The translations under genes were made by a program, and so were the position numbers. A stretch of DNA of 64,000 bases, from contig NZ_CP110341.1 in NCBI RefSeq assembly GCF_026013965.1, forward strand, positions 124,001 to 188,000. Direction: 5' to 3'. The stretch comes from Brevibacterium sp. JSBI002. Its GTDB lineage: Bacteria; Actinomycetota; Actinomycetes; Actinomycetales; Brevibacteriaceae. Under the pieces are notes generated by a model that searched no databases, was not told the origin of the DNA, and saw only the letters and a program-made list of their open reading frames with translations. Positions 49,532-57,784 of this stretch are shown here, one piece after another (within the stretch, counting starts at the first letter, position 1; each line of letters starts with the position of its first letter).

Positions 49532-51051
49532 TCGCGCTTCTGCTCTTCGGCAGCTTCTTCCTCTTCCTCGGCCTCGGAATCCCCGTCGCCTTCGCCCTCG
49601 GTCTGTCCGCCGTCGTCACCCTCGTGACCACCGACGGTGTGCAGGTCCTCGACGTTGTGCCCTCGGTGATGTTCCCGTCGATGAGTTCGGGTACGCTGCT
49701 GGCGATCCCGTTCTTCATCCTCGCCGGCATCGTGATGCAGTACACGGGCATCTCGCAGCGGCTCGTCCACCTCGCGTTCCTCATCTTCGGGCGCCTGCGC
49801 CACGGTCTGGCCGCGGTGACGATCATCTCCGCGTTCTTCTTCTCCGCGATCTCCGGATCGGGTCCCGCGACCGTGGCTGCGATCGGTGCGATCCTCATCC
49901 CCGCGCTCGTGCGCAACGGCTATCAGAAGAAGCACGCGGTCTCCCTCGTCGCCGCGTCCGGTTCGATGGGCATCGTCGTGCCGCCGTCGATCGCGTTCAT
50001 CATCTTCGCCGTCGTCGCCGCCGAGTTCGGCAAGATCTCGATCTCCCGTCTGTTCATCGCCGGCATTGTGCCCGGCATCATCATGGCCCTCGCGTTCTTC
50101 ATCGCCGCCCTGTTCGTGCCTAGGGTGCGCGAGCTCGCCGGTCTGCCGGTGAGAACGAAACCCGGCGCCGAGGCGGCCGCAGGGTCCGCGTCGACCGGAA
50201 CGTCGGCGTCGGGTTCCGCCGGTGCTGACTCCGCTGGGAACGGTGTTTCGGGTGACGGTGCGGCAGGGGGCAGGACTCAGCTGCTGACGACGAATGGGAA
50301 GGCCGCCTCGGCGAGTTCCGGATCAACTGGTGCGGGCGTCGGAACAGTCGATCCGACGGTCACGGTCAACTCCGAAGGCGGGTTCGGTGAGATCCTCACC
50401 GCGCTGGTCAAGGCCATCCCCGGACTGCTCATTCCGGTGATCATCCTCGGCGGGATCTACGGCGGAATCTTCACCCCCACCGAGGCGGGAGCCGTCGCAT
50501 CCGTGTATGCGCTCATCGTCGGGGTGTTCGTCTACCGGGAGCTGACCTGGAAGGACATGCCGAAGGTGTTCCTCCAGTCCGGGGTCTCGACCGCGGTCAT
50601 CATGTTCATCGTCGGTGTGGCCAGCCTCTTCTCCTACGTCATCACCGTCGAGGGCGTGGCCGACCGGATCTCGACGGCCGTGCTGGGCGTGACGGACAAC
50701 AAGTACCTCATCCTCGCGGCGATCACGATCATCCTGCTCATCGTCGGCGCCTTCGTCGACGCGATCAGCGCGTTCTACCTGTTCATCCCGATCCTCGTGC
50801 CGATCCTCATCGGCGTGGGCGTGGACATGACGACGATCGGCGTGTTCATGACCGTCAACCTCGCGATCGGTCTGTTCACGCCGCCGGTCGGGCTCAACCT
50901 GTACGTGGGTGCGGGCATCGGGAAGGTGCGTTTGGAGGAAGTCGTGCGCGGGGTCGTGCCGTTCCTCGTCTGCGCGATCATCGCCCTGCTGCTCATCACC
51001 TACATACCGGCGATCTCGAACTGGCTGCCCGACCTGCTCGGGGTCGGATAG
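49528..51051 (+). CDS. dctM: TRAP transporter large permease subunit with inserted linker
   Basis: 507 residues (the family is usually about 425-440). The membrane body is typical: PFFILAGIVMQYTGI, FFFSAISGSGPATVAAIGAI, GIVVPPSIAFIIFAVVA and FTPPVGLNLYVGAGI. Residues ~210-275 form a Gly/Ser/Ala-rich insert between helical bundles with two GCCGAGGCGG motifs in its DNA. Catalyses sodium-driven uptake with DctPQ. Substrate unknown. Start overlaps dctQ. Confidence 0.92.
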   Translation: MIALLLFGSFFLFLGLGIPVAFALGLSAVVTLVTTDGVQVLDVVPSVMFPSMSSGTLLAIPFFILAGIVMQYTGISQRLVHLAFLIFGRLRHGLAAVTIISAFFFSAISGSGPATVAAIGAILIPALVRNGYQKKHAVSLVAASGSMGIVVPPSIAFIIFAVVAAEFGKISISRLFIAGIVPGIIMALAFFIAALFVPRVRELAGLPVRTKPGAEAAAGSASTGTSASGSAGADSAGNGVSGDGAAGGRTQLLTTNGKAASASSGSTGAGVGTVDPTVTVNSEGGFGEILTALVKAIPGLLIPVIILGGIYGGIFTPTEAGAVASVYALIVGVFVYRELTWKDMPKVFLQSGVSTAVIMFIVGVASLFSYVITVEGVADRISTAVLGVTDNKYLILAAITIILLIVGAFVDAISAFYLFIPILVPILIGVGVDMTTIGVFMTVNLAIGLFTPPVGLNLYVGAGIGKVRLEEVVRGVVPFLVCAIIALLLITYIPAISNWLPDLLGVG

Positions 51052-51144
51052 TTCGGGCTGCCTGCTGTCGGGGTCGGTGCCTACGGGCGTCGGCCTCGGC
51101 TGGCGGGTCCGGACTGCCGTTTTCACATCATCTCAAGGAGAACC

Positions 51145-51912
51145 ATGGAACCGTATCTGCTCACGAACAAGACGGCCCTGGTCACCGGTGCCGCGCAGGG
51201 CATCGGCCTGGCCATCGCCACTGCACTTGCCAGGCGAGGTGCCTCGGTCGGCATCGTCGATCTCAAAGGTGCCGAGGAAGCTGCCGCGTCGTTGGCCTCG
51301 GAGTACCCGGACCAGCGGTTCGCCGCGTTCTCGCTCGATGTCCGCGACGCCGAGGAAGTGACTGCCGCGGTGAGGGCGTTCGTTTCGACCTTTGGGCAGC
51401 TCGATATCCTCGTCAACAATGCGGGCACGGCCGCACGCATCGGCATCGATGAGATCACCGCCGAGCAGTGGCAGCGTGACATCGAGACCAACCTCGGTGG
51501 GACGTTCAACTTCATCAAGGCCGCCGTCCACCCGCACATGTGGGAGGCCCGGAGCGGGTCGATCATCAACATCTCGTCGATCTCGGGCATCAACGGGGGA
51601 GCGGTCTCCGACGGGGAGGCCGGGGCACGGTCGGGTCCGGCATATGCGGCGAGCAAGGGCGGGATCATCGCCCTGACGAAATGGGTGGCCAAGGAGTACG
51701 GACGCCAGGGCATCCGCTGCAATTCGGTGGCGCCGGGGCCGGTCGAATCCGCGCTCACCGCCGGTCAGGATTACGACACCTCGGGGCAGGCGCTCGATCG
51801 GATGGGCCAGCCCGATGAGATCGCCGAGGCGGTCGCTTACCTCGCGACCGACGGCGCCGCGTTCACGACGGGACAGATCCTGCGCGTCGACGGCGGGGCC
51901 GTGATGTCGTGA
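51145..51912 (+). CDS. Short-chain dehydrogenase/reductase (FabG-like)
   Basis: 255 residues. Full SDR signature: TGAAQGIGLAIATALARRG for cofactor, LVNNAGTAARIG, catalytic Ser in INISSISGINGG, YAASKGGIIALTKWVAKEYG and a C-terminal TGQILRVDGG. NAD(H)- versus NADP(H)-preference cannot be told; the Asp in GIVDLKG hints at NAD. ATG at 51145 follows AAGGAG, 93 bases after dctM; probably same operon. Presumably dehydrogenates a hydroxy intermediate. Confidence 0.9.
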   Translation: MEPYLLTNKTALVTGAAQGIGLAIATALARRGASVGIVDLKGAEEAAASLASEYPDQRFAAFSLDVRDAEEVTAAVRAFVSTFGQLDILVNNAGTAARIGIDEITAEQWQRDIETNLGGTFNFIKAAVHPHMWEARSGSIINISSISGINGGAVSDGEAGARSGPAYAASKGGIIALTKWVAKEYGRQGIRCNSVAPGPVESALTAGQDYDTSGQALDRMGQPDEIAEAVAYLATDGAAFTTGQILRVDGGAVMS

Positions 51913-51940
51913 GCGTTTGATTGTTCTGAGCTCGAGCAGG

Positions 51941-51977
51941 CGATCCCCGCATCATCCTCAGGATGGCGCGGGGATCG
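51941..51977. terminator. Hairpin between convergent genes
   Basis: CGATCCCCGC (51941-51950) pairs with GCGGGGATCG (51968-51977); inside it, CATCCT/AGGATG pairs after a two-base mismatch. It is placed between the SDR and the convergent PPC gene and shares the CGATCCCCGC arm with the hairpin at 29322. Confidence 0.75.
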
Positions 51978-52033
51978 GTGTCTCTGCCGATCGGCCGGAT
52001 CGGGCGGCTCTCCCGGTCGACTGGTCTGGTTGG

Positions 52034-52990
52034 TCAGTTGTCTCGCCCTGGTCCGTCGGTGCGGCGGACGAAGAGCTCGAAGGTCACGGCCACGGGGTTG
52101 GCCCCGGCCTTGAGGGTGCCGGCGCAGACCTCTCCGGCGACGTCGACGACTTCCCCGGAGAGGTTGGTCTGTGGAGATCTGCCCTGTGTCCCGATCACGG
52201 TGCCGCTCAGATGGGTGAACTCGACGGCCGGCCACGGGGCGGTGCCATCGGTGAACACGGCTCCGGTCGTACTGCCGAGACTCGCGAGAACCTCGGCGGA
52301 GTCGAAGCCTACGTTGCGGCAGACAGCAAGGACCGCCTCGTCGAGGATCTCACCGGGACGGATCCGGGAGATGACGGCATCGGGGGAGTCCGGAGACTCG
52401 GACGATTCTGACGTCTTCACTGTCCGGTCGGTGGGCGTCGGAGCGAAGGCCGAGAACCCGGTCTCGGGGTCGACCTCGCTGATCAGACGCGCATCGTGAA
52501 GGGTGAAGAGTCGGATCGTCAGCCCGGCCGGCCCCGCTAGAGTGCCCGGCAACAGGTGTCCGCCTTTGTTTTGGCCGTCCGCACCGGTCCATGAGGCGTG
52601 GACGTGGCAGAAAGGTGTGCCCTCACGAAAGCCGATCGTCGCAGATGCGTGGCGAAGTTCCGTGGGGTTGTCGACGCTGAATGCTTCGGTGAACGACATC
52701 GGGTGATCGGCGTCGGGACCAAAGGCGGGGTGGACATAGTCGATGCGACCGAATTGTCCGGAGACGAACTCGGCCATGATGCCGTCCACTGCGAAGTCGG
52801 TCAGGGATGCTTCGAGGGCGTTGAACAGGTCCGCGCCCTCCGGCAGTTCGAGGACGTGCTCGGTCCAGCGGGTCGGGACGGAGACGATGCGGGGGTTCTG
52901 CTGCGGACCCGCATGGACGACCGCAGTTCCAGGTGCCTTCAGCGGGAAGGTCGGCTGTTGCAGTGCTGTCGTCTCGGCTCCATTGCTCAT
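52034..52990 (-). CDS. Protein with two PPC/DUF296-type domains
   Basis: 318 residues. Each half looks like a PPC (plants and prokaryotes conserved) domain: the first around PFCHVHASWTGADGQNKGGH, the second around EFTHLSGTVIGTQGRSPQTN. Single-domain bacterial PPC proteins are trimeric and of uncertain role; a double one is less common. The joining stretch (about residues 185-200) is Ser/Asp/Glu-rich. It is convergent with the TRAP/SDR block, so belongs to a different unit. I recognise the domain by pattern only. Confidence 0.6.
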   Translation of the reverse strand: MSNGAETTALQQPTFPLKAPGTAVVHAGPQQNPRIVSVPTRWTEHVLELPEGADLFNALEASLTDFAVDGIMAEFVSGQFGRIDYVHPAFGPDADHPMSFTEAFSVDNPTELRHASATIGFREGTPFCHVHASWTGADGQNKGGHLLPGTLAGPAGLTIRLFTLHDARLISEVDPETGFSAFAPTPTDRTVKTSESSESPDSPDAVISRIRPGEILDEAVLAVCRNVGFDSAEVLASLGSTTGAVFTDGTAPWPAVEFTHLSGTVIGTQGRSPQTNLSGEVVDVAGEVCAGTLKAGANPVAVTFELFVRRTDGPGRDN

Positions 52991-53053
52991 GTCTCGATTA
53001 TGGTCGGGGGCCTGGGGCGGTGTCGCCGAAGATCCAAGTGGTGGAACGTGAAC

Positions 53054-53755
53054 TCAGGCGTTCGAGGCAACTGCGGCGGCCGCCTCGGCGCGGGTTCGTC
53101 TCTTCTTCTCACCGAGGTGGCCGATCACGGCTGCGGCGGCGATCATAACGGCGACGAGGGCGATGCCGATCCACTGGTTGAGCATGAGCGTGGCGGCACC
53201 GGCCAGCGCGCCGATGAGGATGAGAACGACGGCCAGTGCTCGGCGGATCCAGCGGACGTTGTCACCGCCGGCCAGGCTCGAATCGGCGGCGAGGCCGACG
53301 ATCGTCGAGGTCACCACCACGGTGGTGACGTCGGCGATCTTCATCTTCCGTGCTGCCGCGGCCTGCGCACCCATGAGCGCGGACAGGGCCGAGGTGAAGA
53401 TCGTACCGGCAAGCCCGATCTCGGGGTCGGGGACGACCGCGACGTAGACGGACAAGGCGGCACAGCCGACGGCGACGCCGGAGAAGATCGCGGTCGTCCG
53501 GTGGTGCCAGTTCTCGCCGATGTCGCCGAGGATGCGCCCGGACAGTGCCGCACCGACCATGAAGAACACGAGGGCGAGGGCGGGGCGGAGGACGGGAACG
53601 CCGTCGGCGCCGGCGAGGCCCATGCCGAGGATGACGACGTTGCCGGTCATATTGCCGGTGAAGACCTTGTCGAAGCCGAGGTAGCCGATGGCGTCGACCA
53701 TACCGGTCGAGAAAGTCAACAGCAGGAGCATGGCCAGGTCGAGGCGGCGGGTCAT
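53054..53755 (-). CDS. DUF1275 (YoaK-like) membrane protein
   Basis: 233 residues, about six membrane segments. YoaK/DUF1275 signature: LLLTFSTGMVDAIGYLGFDKV near the start, then FTGNMTGNVVILGMG and AAFALGAQ-like SALMGAQAAAARKMKIADVTT. Function not established; some relatives are called transporters. Start at 53755. Divergent from gamma-glutamyltransferase with a shared promoter region that holds the GntR-type palindrome. Confidence 0.9.
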   Translation of the reverse strand: MTRRLDLAMLLLLTFSTGMVDAIGYLGFDKVFTGNMTGNVVILGMGLAGADGVPVLRPALALVFFMVGAALSGRILGDIGENWHHRTTAIFSGVAVGCAALSVYVAVVPDPEIGLAGTIFTSALSALMGAQAAAARKMKIADVTTVVVTSTIVGLAADSSLAGGDNVRWIRRALAVVLILIGALAGAATLMLNQWIGIALVAVMIAAAAVIGHLGEKKRRTRAEAAAAVASNA

Positions 53756-53816
53756 GGTGTCCTTTCCGGGCGAGTGGAGCCGGCATCAGTGCCGGAATGT
53801 CGCCATAAGGTGTAAT

Positions 53817-53826
53817 TGTATACAAA
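53817..53826. promoter_or_regulatory. GntR-type palindrome TTGTATACAA
   Basis: A perfect 10-base palindrome in the AT-rich centre of the 203-base divergent region between the DUF1275 gene and gamma-glutamyltransferase, 132 bases ahead of ggt. TTGTATACAA-like sites are known for FCD-type GntR regulators; one is encoded directly downstream of ggt (55761). Confidence 0.6.
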
Positions 53827-53958
53827 ACTGTAATCGGGTGACAGTTGGCATGCAATCGATGGGCAACCGGAATTGTCCGGGTATCGTCGGTATCGACAGC
53901 TGGCCACGGCTTGAACGCCGAACCACGATCAGCTGACCACTGCCGAAGGACTTCGCCC

Positions 53959-55764
53959 ATGACCATTACCCCGCCCCCAGCGTTCACCACGCGCCCCACC
54001 CTCGAAGGGCACTTCGGGATGGCGGCATCGACGCACTGGTTGGCCACTGCGACATCGCAGGCGGTGCTCGAACGCGGCGGGAACGCTTTCGATGCTGCCG
54101 TCGCCGGAGCCTTCGTCCTCCACGTCGTCGAACCCCACCTCAACGGACCCGGCGGTGACATGACCGGGATCTTCGCCACCGCCGCCGAGCCTTCCCGGCC
54201 ACAGGTGATGATGGGCCAAGGGCCGGCTCCGGCTGCGGCGACGATCGAGCACTTCCGCGGCGAGGGCCTCGATATGGTTCCCGGCTCCGGGGCTCTCGCT
54301 GCCGCTGTTCCCGGAGCTGTCGATTCGTGGCTCAATCTGCTCGAACATCATGGGACGTGGGAGCTCGCCGACGTCCTCGACTTCGCCATCGACTATGCCG
54401 ACAACGGGCATCCGATCCTCGCCCGAGCAGCCGGGACGATCGCGAAGGTCAGCGAACTCTTCACCGATCACTGGCCGACCTCGGTCGCACAGTGGATGCC
54501 CGAAGGCCGAGTTCCCGAAGCCGGCGAGTTGGTGTTCAACCACGCCTACGCCGATGTGCTGCGCAGACTCATCGCAGCCGGTGACGGCGCTGCGGCACGG
54601 GAAGAGCGGATCCGAGCGGCCCGACAGGAGTGGAAGTCCGGATTCGTCGCGCGGGCGATCGCCGACTTCGTCACCACCGCGCACAGACACTCGACGGGAG
54701 GCGACCATGCCGGAGTCTTGACGCTGGAGGACATTTCCGCCTTCGACGCCGGGTTCGAAGATCCCGTCACCATCGACTTCCGCGGATATCAGGTCGCGAA
54801 GATCGGTGCCTGGGGTCAAGGTCCGGTGCTGCTGCAGACTCTGAAGATCCTCGAAGGCTTCGACGATGACCGCCTCGATCCGTCGACCGAGGTCGGAGCG
54901 CACACGATCCTCGAGGCGCTCAAGCTGGCCATGGCCGACCGGGATACCTATTACGGCGATGCCGACGTCGACCTCGACTGGCTGCTCAGCGACTCCTATG
55001 CGGTTTCCCGACGCGAGCTCATCACCGAGCAGGCATCGGCGGAATTCCGTCCCGGGCTTGGCCGGGATGGGGCGGCGCCGGTCTTCACTACTCCGCTCAT
55101 TCCCGAAGGAGCAGACAAAGAGGAGCTCATCAAGGCCGGTATCGGGGAGCCGACCGTGCAGAAGAACGGCACCAACCATGGCGACACCTGCCACCTCGAC
55201 GTCGTCGACCGGTGGGGAAATATGATCTCGGCGACCCCGTCCGGAGGGTGGCTGCAATCCTCGCCGACCGTTCCCGGGCTCGGATTCTGCCTCGGCACTC
55301 GGCTGCAGATGATGTGGCTCGACGAGGCGGCTCCCTCGGCTCTGCGTCCGGGCAGGCGCCCGCGCACGACATTGACCCCGACGCTGATCTCCCGAGATGG
55401 GCAGCCGGTCATCGCTCTCGGCTCACCCGGCGGTGACCAGCAGGAACAGTGGCAGCTGCTGCTGATCCTGCGCATGCTCGTCGGCGGCTACCGTGCGCAG
55501 GAGGCCATCGATGCGCCTGCGCTGCAGACTACGTCTTTGGCGGGGTCGTTCTGGCCGCGCACCTGGGTCCCGGGTGGGGCGGTCGTCGAGGACCGCCTCG
55601 GCGAGGATGTCATCAACGGGCTCATCAACCGCGGTCACAACGTGACCAGAGCGGGGGAGTGGGAGCTCGGGAGGCTGTCGTGCGTGACCCGGGATCCGGC
55701 GACGGGGCGGCTGAGCGCCGGAGCGAATCCGCGTGGGGCGCAGGGTTATGCGGCGGGGAGATGA
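53959..55764 (+). CDS. ggt: Gamma-glutamyltransferase family protein
   Basis: 601 residues. Ntn-hydrolase precursor: the N-terminal part has ERGGNAFDAAVAGAFVLHVV and NGPGGDMTGIFAT; the expected autocleavage nucleophile is the Thr in NHGDTCHLDVVD (about residue 413) giving a large and a small subunit. Later TPSGGWLQSSPTVPGLGF and LALGSPGGDQ-like IALGSPGGDQQ are typical. No signal peptide seen, so cytosolic; many such catabolic paralogues act on gamma-glutamyl compounds or amides. Threonine preceded by DT rather than TT is a mild variation. Coupled to GntR by ATGA. Confidence 0.9.
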   Translation: MTITPPPAFTTRPTLEGHFGMAASTHWLATATSQAVLERGGNAFDAAVAGAFVLHVVEPHLNGPGGDMTGIFATAAEPSRPQVMMGQGPAPAAATIEHFRGEGLDMVPGSGALAAAVPGAVDSWLNLLEHHGTWELADVLDFAIDYADNGHPILARAAGTIAKVSELFTDHWPTSVAQWMPEGRVPEAGELVFNHAYADVLRRLIAAGDGAAAREERIRAARQEWKSGFVARAIADFVTTAHRHSTGGDHAGVLTLEDISAFDAGFEDPVTIDFRGYQVAKIGAWGQGPVLLQTLKILEGFDDDRLDPSTEVGAHTILEALKLAMADRDTYYGDADVDLDWLLSDSYAVSRRELITEQASAEFRPGLGRDGAAPVFTTPLIPEGADKEELIKAGIGEPTVQKNGTNHGDTCHLDVVDRWGNMISATPSGGWLQSSPTVPGLGFCLGTRLQMMWLDEAAPSALRPGRRPRTTLTPTLISRDGQPVIALGSPGGDQQEQWQLLLILRMLVGGYRAQEAIDAPALQTTSLAGSFWPRTWVPGGAVVEDRLGEDVINGLINRGHNVTRAGEWELGRLSCVTRDPATGRLSAGANPRGAQGYAAGR

Positions 55765-56447
55765 CCATGGCTGATTCGCACGATGCGCAACTGGATGTCG
55801 CCGCGCAGATCCGCACCGACATCATCAAGGGCAAGCTCGAGCCCGGGGCCAAGCTGCGTGAGGTTGCGCTGGCCGAACGCTACGAGGTGTCGCGGATTCC
55901 GATCCGGGAGGCGTTGCGAACCCTCGAGGCCGATGGTCTCGTCGAGTCCCGGAAGTTCAGCGGTTCGGTTGTCGCACCCTCACCGGCCGAGGATGCCGAG
56001 GATCTGTTCGAGATCCGCATCGTGCTCGAATCGGCGACCGCGAAGCGCGCCGCCCGCCGGGCCGCTGAGCTCAGTGCCGGCGGCGACCACGATGCGAAGT
56101 GGTCGGAGATCCGCGCAGAGATCAACGAGATCCTCGAGGCCGGAGACGCAGTCATCGCTGAGGAGCGCTTTGAGGACCTCGCGATGCTGAATATGCGTTT
56201 TCACTTCGCGGTCGCCGAGCTCAGCGGGAGCCTGTCGTTCATCAGCCTGCTGCGTCAGATCTCGGGCAAGATCGAGTGGCTGTACTCGCTCAACCTCATG
56301 CGTCGAGGCCCGCAAGCGTGGCCGGAGCATCGCGAGATCATCGCCGCCATCGATGCCGGACAGGTCGATCGGGCCGCCGAGGCAATGGCCCGTCACGTGC
56401 GCCGCAGCCGCGATTCCTACTTCGCCACCATGTCCGAACGCCCCTAA
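55761..56447 (+). CDS. GntR-family regulator, FCD type, coupled to ggt
   Basis: 228 residues. Winged helix (about residues 12-75: LREVALAERYEVSRIPIREAL) and an FCD ligand domain with metal-binding His/Asp positions. The start overlaps the ggt stop; a second Met two codons on is an alternative. Probable autogenous regulator of the ggt unit through the TTGTATACAA site. Followed by a perfect 56-nt palindrome. Confidence 0.88.
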   Translation: MTMADSHDAQLDVAAQIRTDIIKGKLEPGAKLREVALAERYEVSRIPIREALRTLEADGLVESRKFSGSVVAPSPAEDAEDLFEIRIVLESATAKRAARRAAELSAGGDHDAKWSEIRAEINEILEAGDAVIAEERFEDLAMLNMRFHFAVAELSGSLSFISLLRQISGKIEWLYSLNLMRRGPQAWPEHREIIAAIDAGQVDRAAEAMARHVRRSRDSYFATMSERP

Positions 56448-56450
56448 CTA

Positions 56451-56506
56451 CTACCTGACGGCGGCTCAGCAACCTGGCGCCAGGTTGCTGAGCCGCCGTC
56501 AGGTAG
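56451..56506. repeat. Perfect 56-nt palindrome (family 2, copy I)
   Basis: Arms of 28 bases, beginning CTACCTGACGGCGGCTCAGC, are exact reverse complements with no loop. It sits between convergent GntR and SRPBCC genes and is homologous to 57555-57610 (49 of 56 positions identical), with a T-A to C-G paired change near the outer stem. It can act as a bidirectional terminator. Confidence 0.85.
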
Positions 56507-56509
56507 CAA

Positions 56510-57007
56510 TTAAGCTTCGGTGAGGAGGCGGTCGAGTTTGTTGTAGCCTTCGACGATGCCGTGCTCCATACCCGAGGCGACCATGCCGTCGCGGGATTCG
56601 AGTGAGTCGAAGATCGAGGTCGACATCAGCCGTGTCCGCCCGTCGCCGAGGTCAGTGAGCGTGAGGATCTCGAGGTTGACCGCGTCCGGGAATCCCTCAA
56701 AGGTGAAGGTCTGGACGATGCGCTCGTTCTCCCGCACCTCGTGGAACGAGCCGAAGAACGCGTACTCGCCGCGATCGTCGTTCGAAACATAGCTCCAGTT
56801 CCCGCCGGTCGTCGCATTCCATTCCCGGATCGTGTTCGTGATTGAGTCCGGTCCGCACCACTTGACGAACAGTTCGGGGTCGATATGGGCCCGGAACACC
56901 TTGTCCGGTGAGGCGGCGAAATCGCGGGTGATCGAGACAGTCTGCACCTCCTCGGGGACGTCGAGCTTGAGAGTCGAATAGTCGGCTGCGGTGTCTGCGG
57001 CGGTCAT
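56510..57007 (-). CDS. SRPBCC (AHSA1/START-like) protein
   Basis: 165 residues of the activator-of-Hsp90 homologue family: ITRDFAASPDKVFRAHIDPE, VKWCGPDSITNTIREWNATT and GGNWSYVSNDDRGEYAFFG. Hydrophobic cavity proteins binding small ligands. It sits one base downstream of an ArsR gene on the same strand; ArsR-SRPBCC pairs are common in actinobacteria, function unresolved. Confidence 0.9.
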   Translation of the reverse strand: MTAADTAADYSTLKLDVPEEVQTVSITRDFAASPDKVFRAHIDPELFVKWCGPDSITNTIREWNATTGGNWSYVSNDDRGEYAFFGSFHEVRENERIVQTFTFEGFPDAVNLEILTLTDLGDGRTRLMSTSIFDSLESRDGMVASGMEHGIVEGYNKLDRLLTEA

Positions 57008-57008
57008 G

Positions 57009-57458
57009 TCATGCTCCTTTGCGTGATTTTCTGTGGGGTGATGTGTCCTCGGGCCCCTTCGCCGAGGCGGCGCTCGAGTCCGAGTCGTTCGCTACCTCGT
57101 CCGCGTTCATCGCTTCGAGGACCGCGTCGAGGCGCTGGTAACGTTCCTCTGCCTGCTGCTTGTATCTTTCGATCCATTTCGTCATCAGATCGAACACATT
57201 GTCTTCGAGGTGGACTGGTCTGCGCTGGGCGTCACGGGTGCGGGAGACCAGTCCGGAGTCCTCGAGCACCTTGAGATGTTTCGATACGGCCTGCAGGCTG
57301 ACGTCATAGGGTTCGGCGAGTTCGTTCACCGTCGAGTCCGCGACGCTGAGTCTGGCCACCATGTCCCGCCTCGTCGGGTCGGCCAGAGCGGCGAAGACCT
57401 TGGACAGCTGATCGGCCACTGCGGCCTCCCGTGCATCGATATCGAAACTTCTGTTCAA
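57009..57458 (-). CDS. ArsR-family transcriptional regulator
   Basis: 149 residues. Winged helix about residues 15-85: LADPTRRDMVARLSVADSTV, EPYDVSLQAVSKHLKVLEDSGLV. No cysteine-rich metal site visible, so probably not metal sensing. C-terminus is Ser/Asp/Glu-rich and carries a GCCGAGGCGG motif. Start at 57458. Upstream lies the second palindrome copy. Confidence 0.9.
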   Translation of the reverse strand: MNRSFDIDAREAAVADQLSKVFAALADPTRRDMVARLSVADSTVNELAEPYDVSLQAVSKHLKVLEDSGLVSRTRDAQRRPVHLEDNVFDLMTKWIERYKQQAEERYQRLDAVLEAMNADEVANDSDSSAASAKGPEDTSPHRKSRKGA

Positions 57459-57784
57459 CCTTTCGGTTGATTGAAAGCGTAGTACTGACTCCTCGAAGCA
57501 GTCAACCCTCTGGTTGAATAAAGTCCAACTATTCTCGTCCGCCTCGCTCTAGAGCTACCCGACGGCGGCCTAGCAACCTTGCGCCAGGTATCTGAGCCGC
57601 CGTCGGGTAGTAATTGATCGGAGGGTGGCTGTGACCCGCAGGATCGGCACAAGCCGCAGAGTCGGCACGTCCCACCGCGCACCGGCCCGCGATTTCATCC
57701 CTTCGACACCGCCGGAGTCGCGAACCTCAAGTACAGTCGAAGCGACGAGGTATACCGAGCCGACAAAGATGTCAGGAGTTGATT
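57459..57784. other. 326-base region between arsR and the permease
   Basis: No gene seen. It contains the palindrome at 57555-57610 and a leader of about 170 bases, with TATACC near 57751 as possible -10 box and AGGAG at 57773 as ribosome site for the permease. Confidence 0.6.
57555..57610. repeat. 56-nt imperfect palindrome (family 2, copy J)
   Basis: Same element as 56451-56506: outer stem CTACCCGACGGCGGC / GCCGCCGTCGGGTAG (15 bp perfect), inner part with mismatches. One outer base pair differs from copy I in both arms, preserving pairing. It lies between divergent arsR and permease genes. Confidence 0.8.
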
